Notes: a model not told the origin generated them from the sequence alone. A DNA stretch of 53,247 nt from Cryobacterium sinapicolor (GCF_004403465.1 NZ_SOGQ01000020.1:1-53247); one strand, 5' to 3'. Counted from the first letter of the stretch, positions 7,995 through 15,762 are shown. Numbers and translations are program-made.

Positions 7995-8432
7995 ATGGAC
8001 AACCTCGACCGTGGCATTCTCGACCTGCTCCGCCAGAACGCACGGGCGGGCTACGGCGATATCGGCTCGGTCGTCGGCCTCTCCGCGTCGGCGGTGAAAC
8101 GCCGGGTCGACCGGCTCGTGGCGGACCGCGTCATCCGCGGTTTCACCATTCAGGTGGACCCGGCCATCGACGGCATGAGCACCGAGGCCTACGTCGAGTT
8201 GTTCTGCCGCGGCACCGTGGCGCCCGAGGAACTGCTGCGCATCCTGTCCGGGGTGCCGGAGGTCGTGGACGCCGGCACCGTCACGGGCAGCGCCGACGCC
8301 ATCGTGCACATCCGGGCCCGGGACATTCCCGGTCTCGAGGCGGCGCTGGAGAAGGTGCGCCTGGCCCCCAACGTGGACCACACCCGCAGCGCGATCGTGT
8401 TGTCCCGGCTGATCCACCGCACCGCCGAGTAG
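7995..8432 (+). CDS. Lrp/AsnC family transcriptional regulator
   Basis: A 145-residue feast/famine regulator. Residues 1-50 form the N-terminal helix-turn-helix (MDNLDRGILDLLRQNARAGY, then IGSVVGLSASAVKRRVDRL). The C-terminal RAM ligand domain follows from about residue 63, with VPEVVDAGTVTGSADAIVHI. Length is standard. It is divergent from ddaH-rocD, so control of arginine/ornithine breakdown with an amino-acid effector is the likely role, inferred from context. The start ATG 7995 has TAGACT 6 nt upstream and no ribosome site, suggesting a leaderless mRNA. Confidence 0.9.
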   Translation: MDNLDRGILDLLRQNARAGYGDIGSVVGLSASAVKRRVDRLVADRVIRGFTIQVDPAIDGMSTEAYVELFCRGTVAPEELLRILSGVPEVVDAGTVTGSADAIVHIRARDIPGLEAALEKVRLAPNVDHTRSAIVLSRLIHRTAE

Positions 8433-8526
8433 CCGCGGGCGCTGCGACGCGGGGCACAGAGCCGCGAGGCGCGCCGCTCGGGGCCGGGCCCTTTCCCTCG
8501 GCCCTAACCCCCGCCACACTGTGGGG

Positions 8527-9021
8527 GTGGTCTCCCCTCAAAGCCGTCATGCTCCCAACAGGATCGGTCCGGCCGGCGCCGAGCGCATCAGCGCGGGCGC
8601 GTACGGCCTGCTCGTGGCCGCCAGCACCCTGATCGGGCTCGGCCGGAGCTCCGCGGGCACCATCATCATCGTCGTCATGATCACCAACCTCGTGTACTTC
8701 GCCACCCACGTCTTCGCCTACTCGATCGGCGACACCGAGATCGGCTGGACGCACGTGCGCCATCACCTCCGCGTCAGCGCCCCGATGATCTCGGCGGCGT
8801 TCGTGCCGCTGCTGACCGTGCTGGCCCTGCTTGCCCTCGGGTTCGACACGGGCATCGCGACACTGATCGGCATGATCACGGCCACCGTGCTGCTGGCAGT
8901 GGTGGCCGTCGGCGGGTTGCGGCTCCGCGGCATCCGTGGCTGGCCGCTCGTGCTCGTGGCGGCGGGAACCGTGCTGGTCGCCGGCGTGCTGATCCTGGCC
9001 AAGTTCCTGGTGCTGCACTAG
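8527..9021 (+). CDS. Conserved hypothetical four-helix membrane protein
   Basis: A 164-residue protein with four predicted transmembrane helices: GAYGLLVAASTLIGL, an IIIVVMITNLVYFATHVFAY segment, ISAAFVPLLTVLALLALGF, and a C-terminal pair around LIGMITATVLLAVVAVGGL and VLVAAGTVLVAGVLILAKF. A conserved-looking polar stretch with two adjacent histidines (HVRHHLR) follows helix 2. No function is recognised. The start is uncertain: GTG 8521 and GTG 8527 are in frame with no ribosome site, and bases 8534-8549 at its 5' end duplicate a non-coding 16-mer at 256-271, so the true start may lie downstream. Confidence 0.6.
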   Translation: MVSPQSRHAPNRIGPAGAERISAGAYGLLVAASTLIGLGRSSAGTIIIVVMITNLVYFATHVFAYSIGDTEIGWTHVRHHLRVSAPMISAAFVPLLTVLALLALGFDTGIATLIGMITATVLLAVVAVGGLRLRGIRGWPLVLVAAGTVLVAGVLILAKFLVLH

Positions 9022-9074
9022 GCCGGCGGCACGGCTCGAGGTGCCCACGGCCACGAGCACGAGCGCCCACTCGG

Positions 9075-9848
9075 CTAGCCGGGGACCGGGACCGGGCGGC
9101 GCTGCACGGGCGCGAGCAGGTGGATCAGGGCGACCGCCGCGATCGATCCGGCGCAGAGGATGCCGGCGAGCACCACGATCTGGAATCGCCCGGCCTCGAG
9201 CGGCGAGGCGCCACCGAAAATCGCACCCACGAAGGCCCCGGGCAGGGTGACCAGCCCGGTGGTCTTCGTCTGGTCCGTCGAGGGGATCAGGGCGAAGTAC
9301 ACCGCGCGGCGGGCCAGTTCCCGGGTGGACTGGCGCGGAGTGGCGCCGAGGGCCAGCCAGCCCTCCACCTCCTCCCAGTGCTCGGTGACGCCCTCGGTGA
9401 AGCGCCGGCCGGAGAGCGTGGCGATCGACATGGCGTTGCCGATGATGATGCCGCCGAACGACAGAACGTAGCGCGGCGTGAACTCGAGCGCGCCGGTACC
9501 GAAGACCACGAGGAGGGTGACCAGAACACCCAGGCCCATCGAGGCGGCCACCCAGGCGAAGTGCCGCCGGGTGGCGCCGATCCGGCGGGTGACCGTGCCC
9601 ACCGCCGCGGTGAACATGACCACCAGACCCACGCCGACCCAGAACGGGTCGGAGATGATGCCGCTGAGGATCAGGCTGATCACGGCGAGCTGCAGGGCCC
9701 CACGAAGCACGGCGAGCGCCGGCGCGAACGGATGCGCCACCCGGTACGTACGCAGCACCAGCGTGACAATCCCGATGAGCAGTGCGATGCCCAGCAGGGT
9801 CGGCGCCAGTCCGGCCAGCTGGGCGGGGAGGTCGCGGGGCCAGGTCAC
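9075..9848 (-). CDS. UPF0014/FetB-type ABC transporter permease
   Basis: A 257-residue integral membrane protein with about seven hydrophobic segments, matching the FetB (YbbM) family implicated in iron export and iron homeostasis in Escherichia coli. Family hallmarks seen are YVLSFGGIIIGNAMSIATL, ALGATPRQSTRELARRAVY and a TGLVTLPGAFVGAIFGGASP loop. The partner ATPase FetA is not next to it or elsewhere in the window, which is unusual since the two are normally adjacent. The GTG at 9848 has TAGGCT exactly 6 nt upstream, so a leaderless start is likely. The C-terminus is short and proline-rich. Metal specificity is not shown by sequence. Confidence 0.85.
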   Translation of the reverse strand: MTWPRDLPAQLAGLAPTLLGIALLIGIVTLVLRTYRVAHPFAPALAVLRGALQLAVISLILSGIISDPFWVGVGLVVMFTAAVGTVTRRIGATRRHFAWVAASMGLGVLVTLLVVFGTGALEFTPRYVLSFGGIIIGNAMSIATLSGRRFTEGVTEHWEEVEGWLALGATPRQSTRELARRAVYFALIPSTDQTKTTGLVTLPGAFVGAIFGGASPLEAGRFQIVVLAGILCAGSIAAVALIHLLAPVQRRPVPVPG

Positions 9849-9854
9849 GTGTCG

Positions 9855-9860
9855 AGCCTA
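9855..9860 (-). promoter_or_regulatory. -10 hexamer of leaderless promoter (FetB-like gene)
   Basis: TAGGCT on the minus strand, six bases (CGACAC), then GTG at 9848. No Shine-Dalgarno sequence. Confidence 0.6.
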
Positions 9861-9924
9861 GCGAGCCACCGCGCCCGTCCGGCCACGCGCATCCGTTCGC
9901 GGCTCACACATCCGTCCGCGCCTC

Positions 9925-10080
9925 CGTTTCGCGGGTGCGTTTCGCGCTCACGTTTCCCGGGTGCGTTTCCCGGGTGCGTTTCCCGGGTGCGTTTCCCGGG
10001 TGCGTCTCGCGAGTGCGTCTCGCGAGTGCGTTTCGCGAGTGCGTTTCGCGAGTGCGTTTCGCGAGTGCGTTTCGCGAGTG
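9925..10080. repeat. 13-bp minisatellite, exactly 12 units
   Basis: Twelve contiguous 13-bp units of consensus CGTTTCGCGAGTG fill 156 bp. Units 3-6 are CGTTTCCCGGGTG, units 7-8 CGTCTCGCGAGTG and units 9-12 CGTTTCGCGAGTG; units 1-2 are more diverged. Runs of identical variants indicate recent local duplication. Each unit carries a small palindrome (CCCGGG or TCGCGA). It lies between a divergent permease and a GntR regulator, and no coding frame through it is credible. Confidence 0.95.
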
Positions 10081-10084
10081 CGGC

Positions 10085-10121
10085 TGAATCGTCAGTTTTC
10101 GTGCGCCATACCGACGATTCA
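10085..10121. other. Hairpin between two repeat arrays
   Basis: TGAATCGTC (10085-10093) pairs perfectly with GACGATTCA (10113-10121) across a 19-nt loop. It separates the 13-bp array from the 18-bp array. It is not followed by a T run, so it is not an obvious terminator. Confidence 0.6.
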
Positions 10122-10136
10122 CCCGCTTTCGCGACC

Positions 10137-10208
10137 GGTCGGGCGCCGCTAGCGGGTCGGGCGCCGCTAGCGGGTCGGGCGCCGCGACCGGGTCGGGCGC
10201 CGCTAGCT
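10137..10208. repeat. 18-bp tandem repeat, four units
   Basis: Four 18-bp units of consensus GGTCGGGCGCCGCTAGCG; unit 3 has GACC in place of TAGC. The last unit runs into TAGCTT (10204-10209), a plausible -10 hexamer for the GntR gene, so the array may have supplied or displaced that promoter. Confidence 0.9.
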
Positions 10209-10239
10209 TGGTACGTAACGCAGACAAAGGATGCCCGGC

Positions 10240-10602
10240 ATGGAACTAACCGTCGACCAGCACTCGCCCACCCCGCCGTACGAGCAGCTACGCGTGCAGG
10301 TGATCGAGGGCGTGCGCACCGGCGCGCTGTCGCCGGGCGACAAGCTGCCCACCGTGCGGCGGCTCGCCGAAGACCTCGGCCTGGCGCCGAATACGGTCGC
10401 GCGCGCCTACCGGGAACTGGAGCAGGACGAGGTGATCGAGACCCGCGGCCGGCTGGGCTCCTTCATCGCACCAACCGGGGATGCCACGCACCGGCAGGCG
10501 CAGCTGGCCGCGGTCGCCTACGCCGAACGGATGCGCGCCCTCGGCCTGCCCGCGGAGGAGGCGCTGGCGATCGTGCGGGCGGCCCTGGGCATCCGTTCCT
10601 AG
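10240..10602 (+). CDS. Short GntR regulator, YtrA-type
   Basis: A 120-residue transcriptional regulator. It has the GntR winged helix (PYEQLRVQVIEGVRTGALS, then DKLPTVRRLAEDLGLAPNTV, ARAYRELEQDEVIETRGRLG) followed by only about 40 residues (AQLAAVAYAERMRALGLPAEEAL), too short for a ligand domain. This is the YtrA-subfamily layout, whose members usually repress neighbouring ABC transporter operons. No exporter is directly downstream; the nearest ABC component is the divergent FetB-like permease, which could be its target. Start ATG 10240 is chosen over ATG 10231 because AAAGGA lies about 11 nt upstream of it. Confidence 0.85.
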   Translation: MELTVDQHSPTPPYEQLRVQVIEGVRTGALSPGDKLPTVRRLAEDLGLAPNTVARAYRELEQDEVIETRGRLGSFIAPTGDATHRQAQLAAVAYAERMRALGLPAEEALAIVRAALGIRS

Positions 10603-10620
10603 CCGCCGGTTCCCGCCTGG

Positions 10621-10688
10621 CGAGAGTCGTTGTTTGCGCCGAGAATCGCCCCCACAAAGGCGATTCTCGGCAGAAACGGCGAGAGTCG
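10621..10688. repeat. Hairpin repeat element with direct-repeat flanks
   Basis: The perfect 13-bp stem GCCGAGAATCGCC / GGCGATTCTCGGC (10638-10650, 10659-10671, 8-nt loop) is flanked by direct copies of CGAGAGTCG (10621-10629 and 10680-10688). It lies between convergent gntR and oleD and may act as a bidirectional terminator. Its outer parts resemble the element at 5436-5506: CGAG-GTCG, TTG-GCCGAG, CTCGGCA-AAACGG. Tip sequences differ, as expected for a dispersed hairpin family. Confidence 0.75.
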
Positions 10689-10689
10689 G

Positions 10690-11658
10690 CTACCGGGCGT
10701 AGGAGGCCGCGAGACGGCGGAAGCCCTCGTCGAGGCTCACCGCGGGCGTCCACCGCAGCTCGGACCGGGTGCGGCGCTGGTCGAACCAGTGCGCGGTCGA
10801 GAGCTGCTCGGCCAAGAACCGGGTCATCGGCGGCTCGTCGACCCCCGGGCGGATGCGCCAGGCCGCCTCGATCAGGCCGCCTGCCCCGCGGGCGACCCTG
10901 GCCGGCACCCGCCAGGCCGGCGCGGGCACGCCGGCGGCCCGGCACATGCCCGCGAGCAGCTCGGCGACCGGCCGCGGCTCCCCGTTCGTGATCACGTAGG
11001 AATTGCCGTGCACGGCGTCGGCCTGCTCGAGGGCGGCCGCGATGGCCGAGGCGGCGTTGTCGATGTAGGTGGTGTCGATCAGGGCGGCGCCGTGGCCGAG
11101 CAGCGGGAGGCGTCCGGCCCGGGCACGCTCGACGATGCGGGCCACGAGCTGCGTGTCGCCGGGCCCCCAGACCAGGTGCGGACGCACCGCGACCACGCGC
11201 AGCTCGGCCGAGTCCGCGGCCAGCGCGAGGAGTTCGGCCTCGGCCTTGGTGCGGGCGTAGGGTCCGCGGGCGCGGGCCGGGTCGGCCGGTTCGGCGCCGC
11301 TGCCGACTATGGATGCCCCGGCGTGGGCCACCGAGGGCGACGACACGAAGACGAAACGGGAGACACCGGCATCCGTGGCCGCAGCCAGCAGGGTGCGCGT
11401 GCCGCCCACATTCACGGCGGCGAAGTCGGCCGGGCTGCCGGCGAGGGACACCTTTGCGGCCAGGTGCACGACCGCGTCCATTTCGGCGACGGCGCGCCGG
11501 GCCTCGGCAGGCTCGGTGACCGAGCCGAGCACGTCGGTCACGCCGGGCACGCCCGAGGGGCGGCGCTGGAAGGCGCGCACCTCGTGCCCGGCGGCCGCGA
11601 TCTCCGCCGCGACGGCCCGGCCGAGGAAGCCGCTCGCCCCGGTGACGAGCACCCTCAC
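10690..11658 (-). CDS. oleD: OleD, NAD(P)-dependent 2-alkyl-3-oxoalkanoate reductase
   Basis: A 322-residue short-chain dehydrogenase of the extended (3-beta-HSD-like) type. In olefin biosynthesis OleD reduces the beta-keto acid made by OleA to a 2-alkyl-3-hydroxyalkanoate. The Rossmann motif VTGASGFLG lies at residues 5-13, and the YxxxK catalytic pair is in GPYARTKAEAE, preceded by the Ser-rich FVSSPSVAH strand end. The GTG at 11658 gives the usual VRVLVTG start; longer frames overlap oleBC in another frame and are rejected. It is 25 bp downstream of oleBC in the oleA-oleBC-oleD operon. It ends at the repeat element, suggesting the operon stops here. Confidence 0.88.
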   Translation of the reverse strand: MRVLVTGASGFLGRAVAAEIAAAGHEVRAFQRRPSGVPGVTDVLGSVTEPAEARRAVAEMDAVVHLAAKVSLAGSPADFAAVNVGGTRTLLAAATDAGVSRFVFVSSPSVAHAGASIVGSGAEPADPARARGPYARTKAEAELLALAADSAELRVVAVRPHLVWGPGDTQLVARIVERARAGRLPLLGHGAALIDTTYIDNAASAIAAALEQADAVHGNSYVITNGEPRPVAELLAGMCRAAGVPAPAWRVPARVARGAGGLIEAAWRIRPGVDEPPMTRFLAEQLSTAHWFDQRRTRSELRWTPAVSLDEGFRRLAASYAR

Positions 11659-11683
11659 GGCAGCACCGTCGGCAGCGAGCGCG

Positions 11684-14611
11684 TCACGGTCGGGACATCC
11701 GTGCGCCGGAGAGGATGCCGCCGGCCCAGCGGCCCAGACGGCTGCGGTCGATCTTCGAGTTGTGACGGATGTCCGTCGGCAGGTGCGGCACCACCAGCAC
11801 CGCGGCCAGCGGCAGCCCCGCGGCGGCGCGCACGGCGGCGGCCAGCTCGGGGTCAGCCAGGGCGACCCGGCGGACGGGCAGGACGGTCTCGACCACGACG
11901 ACCACCTGCTGGGTGCCGGCCGGCCCGATCCCGACGACGGCGGCCCGTTCCACCGCGGCGACGGACTCGACGCGCTGCTCGGGCCCGACCGGGGTGAGCA
12001 CACCGGCCGCCGTGGTGATCACGTGCGGCAGGCGCCCCTCCACCCAGAGGCGTCCGGCGGAGTCGAGGTGCCCGACGTCGCCCGTGCGGTGCCAGCGTTC
12101 CCCAGGCACGGCGCCGCGGCGGGCGGCCCGGTCGGTCAGCCACAGGCGGTCGTAGTGGTCCTCGACGTGGGGGGCGGAAACCACGATCTCCCCGGTGATC
12201 CCGGCCGCCTCGGAGAGCTCGCCGGTGGCGTTGCCCTGGGCGTCGAGGGCGCTCGTGCGGATGCGCGTGGTCGCCGTCGCGCGGCCCACGCAGACGCCGC
12301 CGGGGCCGGCCGGGGCATCCGTCACCGCGATGGCGGACCACGCCGAGGAGTCCGGCGACGAGGCCGCCGCCGTCGAGCCCGCTGCGGCCATCGCCTCGCG
12401 GATGCCGTCGAGCGTGATGTCGGCCATCAGCAGCCCCTCGGTCATGCCGTAGGGCGTGTGCGCGGAGGCCGCCGGCATCAGCCGGGCCGCCGCGGCGAGC
12501 AGTGGCTCGGACACCGGTGCGCCGGCGGAGAGGAAGCTCCGCACGCCGGCGAGGCTGACGTGGTCGGCGGCGGTGAGGCTGCCTGCGGTGGCGACGACGT
12601 TGGCCAGCGCCGCCGGCGACAGGAACACCACAGTCGCGTCGATGGCGGCGACCGCGGCGGCGACGGATGCGGCGGTCAGGGTCTTCGGTTTCGTCACGTC
12701 CATGTCGGGAGTCACCGAGCGGGCGCCGAGTGCCGGGCCGAGCAGCGCGAACGGGGCGAAGCCGGCCACCAGGCCGGTGCCGCGGCCGACGCCGTACTGG
12801 GCGAACAGCGCGTGGCTGACCGCCGCGAGCTGGCTGTGCGTGTAGACGACACCCTTGGCCGGGCCGGTCGAGCCGGAGGTGAACAGCACGGCGGCCGTGT
12901 CGCCGGGTTCCGGCGGCGGCGGCAGCTCCTCGTCCGCGCCGAGCGCGATCAGTTCGGCCAGGGTGGCGGAGATGTCGAGGGCACGCATTGCGGCGCGGGG
13001 AAACCGGGCCACGGAGATCTTCCGGCCGGGCCAGTCGAGCACCCGGGCGGCGAGCAGCCCGGCGGCGGCTCCGATCACGTGATCGGGGCGCGCGCCGCGC
13101 ACGGCGCGGGTCAGCCCGCGCAGGCCGAGGCCGGCATCCGCCACCACGACGACCGCGCCGATCCGCACGCAGGCGTAGAGCACCGCGGTCAGGTCGGCGC
13201 CGGGCGGGATGAGCAACGAGATGCGGTCACCCTTCCGAACGCCCAAGCGGTCGAGGCCGCAGGCGAGCTGCCGCACCCGCCGGGACAGCAGCCGCCAGCT
13301 GACGACGCGGGGAGCGCCGCCGCCGAGTGGAGCCATGTCGATCAGCGCGGTCTCGTCGCTGTTCTGCAGGTCGTCGAGGTAGTGCCAGAGCGGATGCCGC
13401 TCGCTGGCCGCCCAGCCGCCCGCACCCTCGCCGCCTCTCGCGCCGCGCGAGTGTGCCCGTTCCGGTCGTGAGTGACCCGCGGAACGGGCACTCTCGACCG
13501 GAACGGGCACCTGAGCGGGCACCTGATCGGCAGGGGCACCGGCACCAGCAGCACCGGCGGCTGGGGCAGCGGCAGCAGCACCGGCACCGGCGGCACCAGC
13601 GGCAGGCACCGCGCGGTCGCCGAGCCAGGTCAGTGCGGCGGCGGCGTAGTCGACGTCCTCCATGACGAGGTGCCCGGCCCCCTCGAAGCGGTGCACGTCC
13701 GCGTGCGGCAGGCGGTCCAGCAGGTCGTCGAGGTAGCGATCGCTGAAGATCGGGTCGGTCGGGCCCCAGAGCATCAGGGCAGGCACGCCAAGGTCGCGGA
13801 TGCCGCCGGAGATCCGGGCGAGTTCGGCCGCGCTCTCGTGGGCTTCGTGCACCGGGATGTCGGCGACGAACGCCCCGATCCCGCCGCGGCGGTCCGCGCC
13901 GCGGTAGGGCGCGCGGTAGCCCTGTTTGACCGCGGCCGGGAGTGGCGGATGCGCGAGCGCCAGCGTCGTCTCCAGGAACGCGGGCGTGGCCACGGTTCCG
14001 GAGCCGAGCACGCTGCTCCGCAGGGCCAGCCGCAGCGGGGCCGGCACGGGCGCGTCCTCCGGCTGGTGCACGGCCGTGTTCAGCAGCATGACACCGGCGA
14101 GCAGCTCCGGATGGTCGACGGCCCAGCCGAGCGAGATCGAGCCGCCCCAGTCGTGACCGAAGGTGACCACAGGGCCGACAAGGCCGAGGGTGTCGGTCAG
14201 CTCGGCCAGGTCACGCACGCGCGTGGCGAGCGGGCGCGGGGCCCCCGACCGCTCGGAGAACCCCATCTCGAGTTGGTCGACGGCGATCACGCGCCAGGCC
14301 TCTGAACCGTTCGCGGCCGCATCCGTCGCCGCGGTGACGAACTCGCGCCACAGGTAGGACCAGGTCGGATTGCCGTGCACGCAGAGCACGGTGCCCACCG
14401 GGGTGACGCCCAGTTCGGCGAGGCGCTCCCCGTTGTCGAGCAGGTGCCAGGTGCGGGTGACCGGATGCCCGGAGGCGGGCGACACGACCGGCACCAACCG
14501 CGAGAACGCGGCATCGAGGCCCGCCAGCCCGGCCGGCGGCAGGGACGCGGGCGCCGGCGTCGCGGCGGCGCGCGGGAGGCGGTAGGACACGGGGCTGGAG
14601 CCGCGGTTCAC
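11684..14611 (-). CDS. oleBC: OleBC fusion: beta-lactone decarboxylase plus beta-lactone synthetase
   Basis: A 975-residue fusion. Residues 1-335 are an alpha/beta hydrolase of the haloalkane-dehalogenase type (OleB): HGNP at 79-82, nucleophile Asp154 in GHDWGG, Asp286 in GPTDPIF, His314 in GAGHLVME. Residues 405-975 are an adenylate-forming enzyme (OleC): P-loop LFTSGSTGPAKG at 577-587, TPYGMTE, WHRTGDVGHLD and a C-terminal Lys in RHNSKIDRSRL. OleC makes a beta-lactone from the 3-hydroxy acid and OleB decarboxylates it to a cis-olefin. Fused OleBC is known in actinobacteria. Residues 335-405 are a low-complexity Ala/Gly/Pro linker, part of which is encoded by a repeat also found at 24014. 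Start GTG 14611 overlaps the oleA stop (GTGA). Confidence 0.93.
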   Translation of the reverse strand: MNRGSSPVSYRLPRAAATPAPASLPPAGLAGLDAAFSRLVPVVSPASGHPVTRTWHLLDNGERLAELGVTPVGTVLCVHGNPTWSYLWREFVTAATDAAANGSEAWRVIAVDQLEMGFSERSGAPRPLATRVRDLAELTDTLGLVGPVVTFGHDWGGSISLGWAVDHPELLAGVMLLNTAVHQPEDAPVPAPLRLALRSSVLGSGTVATPAFLETTLALAHPPLPAAVKQGYRAPYRGADRRGGIGAFVADIPVHEAHESAAELARISGGIRDLGVPALMLWGPTDPIFSDRYLDDLLDRLPHADVHRFEGAGHLVMEDVDYAAAALTWLGDRAVPAAGAAGAGAAAAAPAAGAAGAGAPADQVPAQVPVPVESARSAGHSRPERAHSRGARGGEGAGGWAASERHPLWHYLDDLQNSDETALIDMAPLGGGAPRVVSWRLLSRRVRQLACGLDRLGVRKGDRISLLIPPGADLTAVLYACVRIGAVVVVADAGLGLRGLTRAVRGARPDHVIGAAAGLLAARVLDWPGRKISVARFPRAAMRALDISATLAELIALGADEELPPPPEPGDTAAVLFTSGSTGPAKGVVYTHSQLAAVSHALFAQYGVGRGTGLVAGFAPFALLGPALGARSVTPDMDVTKPKTLTAASVAAAVAAIDATVVFLSPAALANVVATAGSLTAADHVSLAGVRSFLSAGAPVSEPLLAAAARLMPAASAHTPYGMTEGLLMADITLDGIREAMAAAGSTAAASSPDSSAWSAIAVTDAPAGPGGVCVGRATATTRIRTSALDAQGNATGELSEAAGITGEIVVSAPHVEDHYDRLWLTDRAARRGAVPGERWHRTGDVGHLDSAGRLWVEGRLPHVITTAAGVLTPVGPEQRVESVAAVERAAVVGIGPAGTQQVVVVVETVLPVRRVALADPELAAAVRAAAGLPLAAVLVVPHLPTDIRHNSKIDRSRLGRWAGGILSGARMSRP
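13470..13510. repeat. 41-bp dispersed repeat inside the oleBC linker
   Basis: This 41-bp segment matches the reverse complement of 24014-24054 at 39 of 41 positions (differences at two bases). It falls in the linker between the OleB and OleC domains, where its minus-strand reading encodes VESARSAGHSRPE. Just upstream, 13449-13464 forms an inverted copy of part of it (GAGTGTGCCCGTTCCG), giving a hairpin. Confidence 0.85.
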
Positions 14612-15630
14612 CAGGCGAGTTCCATCATGGCCGTGTTGAGGCCGCTGCCGACGCCCATCAGCAGCACCCGGTCGCCCTTCGTGAGCCGGGAGGCTTCCTC
14701 GGCGAGGGTGATCGGGATCGACGCGGGCCCCACATTGCCGTACAGCGGGTAGGTGAGCGGAACCCGGCTGCGGTCCAGCCCGGTCGCCTTCACGATCGCG
14801 TTGGTGTGCACGTCCGACACCTGGTGCAGGATGTACCGGTCCATGCCCGACCAGTTCCAGTCGCGTTTGGCCTCGGTCCAGGCCGAGACGACGAGCTCCA
14901 TTCCGCCCTTGAGCAACGCCTTGGCGTCGGTGAACATGCCGTCGACGCTGCCGACGCAGAGGCCGTTGAACTCGGTGGCGGCGCGGGTCACGCCGCCGAG
15001 GATGCGGTGGCCTTCCGGATGCAGGTCGGCCCGCCCGAGCACGGCCGCGGCCGCACCGGAGCCGAGCGTCAGGCTCGCAAACTCGCTCATGAAGTCCTTG
15101 CGGTTGATATCCGGGCGGCCGAGGCGCTCGATCGTGTTGGTCTGGATCTCGTCGGCGTCCTCCCCGTCGATGATCACGGCGTACTGCACCTGGCCGGAGT
15201 CGATCAGCTGGGCGGCCAGGGTCATGCCGTTGACAAAACCGAGGCAGGCGTTCGCGATGTCGAAGTTCGTGGCCGAGGAGGGCAGGCCGAGCCCGTGGTG
15301 GATGCGCACGGCCACCGAGGGCTCGAGGTGCTTGCGGGTCACCGAGGTGTTGATCATCAGACCGACCTGGCCCGGCTCGATGCCGGCGGCGGCCAGGGCG
15401 CGCTTGCCGGCCGTGACGGCCGCGTCGTCGAAGGCCTGGCCGGGAGCCCAGTTGCGGCGCTCGTTCACGCCGGCCACCCGCTGGAGCAGACCGCTGGGCA
15501 GTCTCAGCCGTGCGAGGGCCGGCTGCAGGCGCCGATCGATGTCCACCGAGGTCGTGATCTGCGGGGCCAGCTCGCTCGCCACCGACAGCAGGGCGACGTT
15601 CCGGTGTGTCGTCGTTGCGTTACCGTCCAA
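14608..15630 (-). CDS. oleA: OleA, thiolase-fold acyl-CoA condensing enzyme
   Basis: A 340-residue ketosynthase III-like enzyme that condenses two fatty acyl-CoAs head to head to a 2-alkyl-3-ketoacid, the entry step to long-chain olefins. The triad is Cys129 in NACLGF, His269 in ILHQVSD and Asn299 in YGNVGPASIP. It also has the OleA-like segment GVNERRNW and a C-terminal MGVGSGLNT. The start is taken as TTG 15630, which has AGGGGA 7 nt upstream and gives a protein beginning near the usual N-terminus. A longer alternative, TTG 15750, has TAAAAT exactly 6 nt upstream but would add 40 poorly conserved-looking residues. It is the first gene of the olefin operon. Confidence 0.87.
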   Translation of the reverse strand: MDGNATTTHRNVALLSVASELAPQITTSVDIDRRLQPALARLRLPSGLLQRVAGVNERRNWAPGQAFDDAAVTAGKRALAAAGIEPGQVGLMINTSVTRKHLEPSVAVRIHHGLGLPSSATNFDIANACLGFVNGMTLAAQLIDSGQVQYAVIIDGEDADEIQTNTIERLGRPDINRKDFMSEFASLTLGSGAAAAVLGRADLHPEGHRILGGVTRAATEFNGLCVGSVDGMFTDAKALLKGGMELVVSAWTEAKRDWNWSGMDRYILHQVSDVHTNAIVKATGLDRSRVPLTYPLYGNVGPASIPITLAEEASRLTKGDRVLLMGVGSGLNTAMMELAW

Positions 15631-15756
15631 CTGTGGATCCCCTGTCGAATTGCAGCAGTGGGCAGTCAGGCCCCCGACATTGTGCACCAGAAGCCTGATT
15701 GTTGTCCGCACACCTGCTGTGAGCAGCCGACCGCCGACTGCGGCCACCAAAGTCCC

Positions 15757-15762
15757 ATTTTA
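15757..15762 (-). promoter_or_regulatory. -10 hexamer for the ole operon
   Basis: TAAAAT on the minus strand. If oleA starts at TTG 15630 this leaves a leader of roughly 120 nt; if translation starts at TTG 15750, six bases downstream, the transcript would be leaderless. The rest of the 197-bp gap to putA is GC-rich, with short GGGCC repeats near 15775-15830. Confidence 0.5.

Noticed and set aside
9925..10080. CRISPR array
   Set aside because: Units are contiguous 13-mers without spacers and no cas genes are present.
9120..10991. 623-codon open frame running through the FetB gene, the repeat arrays and oleD
   Set aside because: It is an antisense shadow plus in-frame reading of a 13-bp tandem repeat; no family signature and no start signal.
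15631..15750. 40-residue N-terminal extension of OleA from TTG 15750
   Set aside because: Not certain, but the shorter TTG 15630 has a good ribosome site and matches the usual OleA N-terminus; recorded as an alternative.
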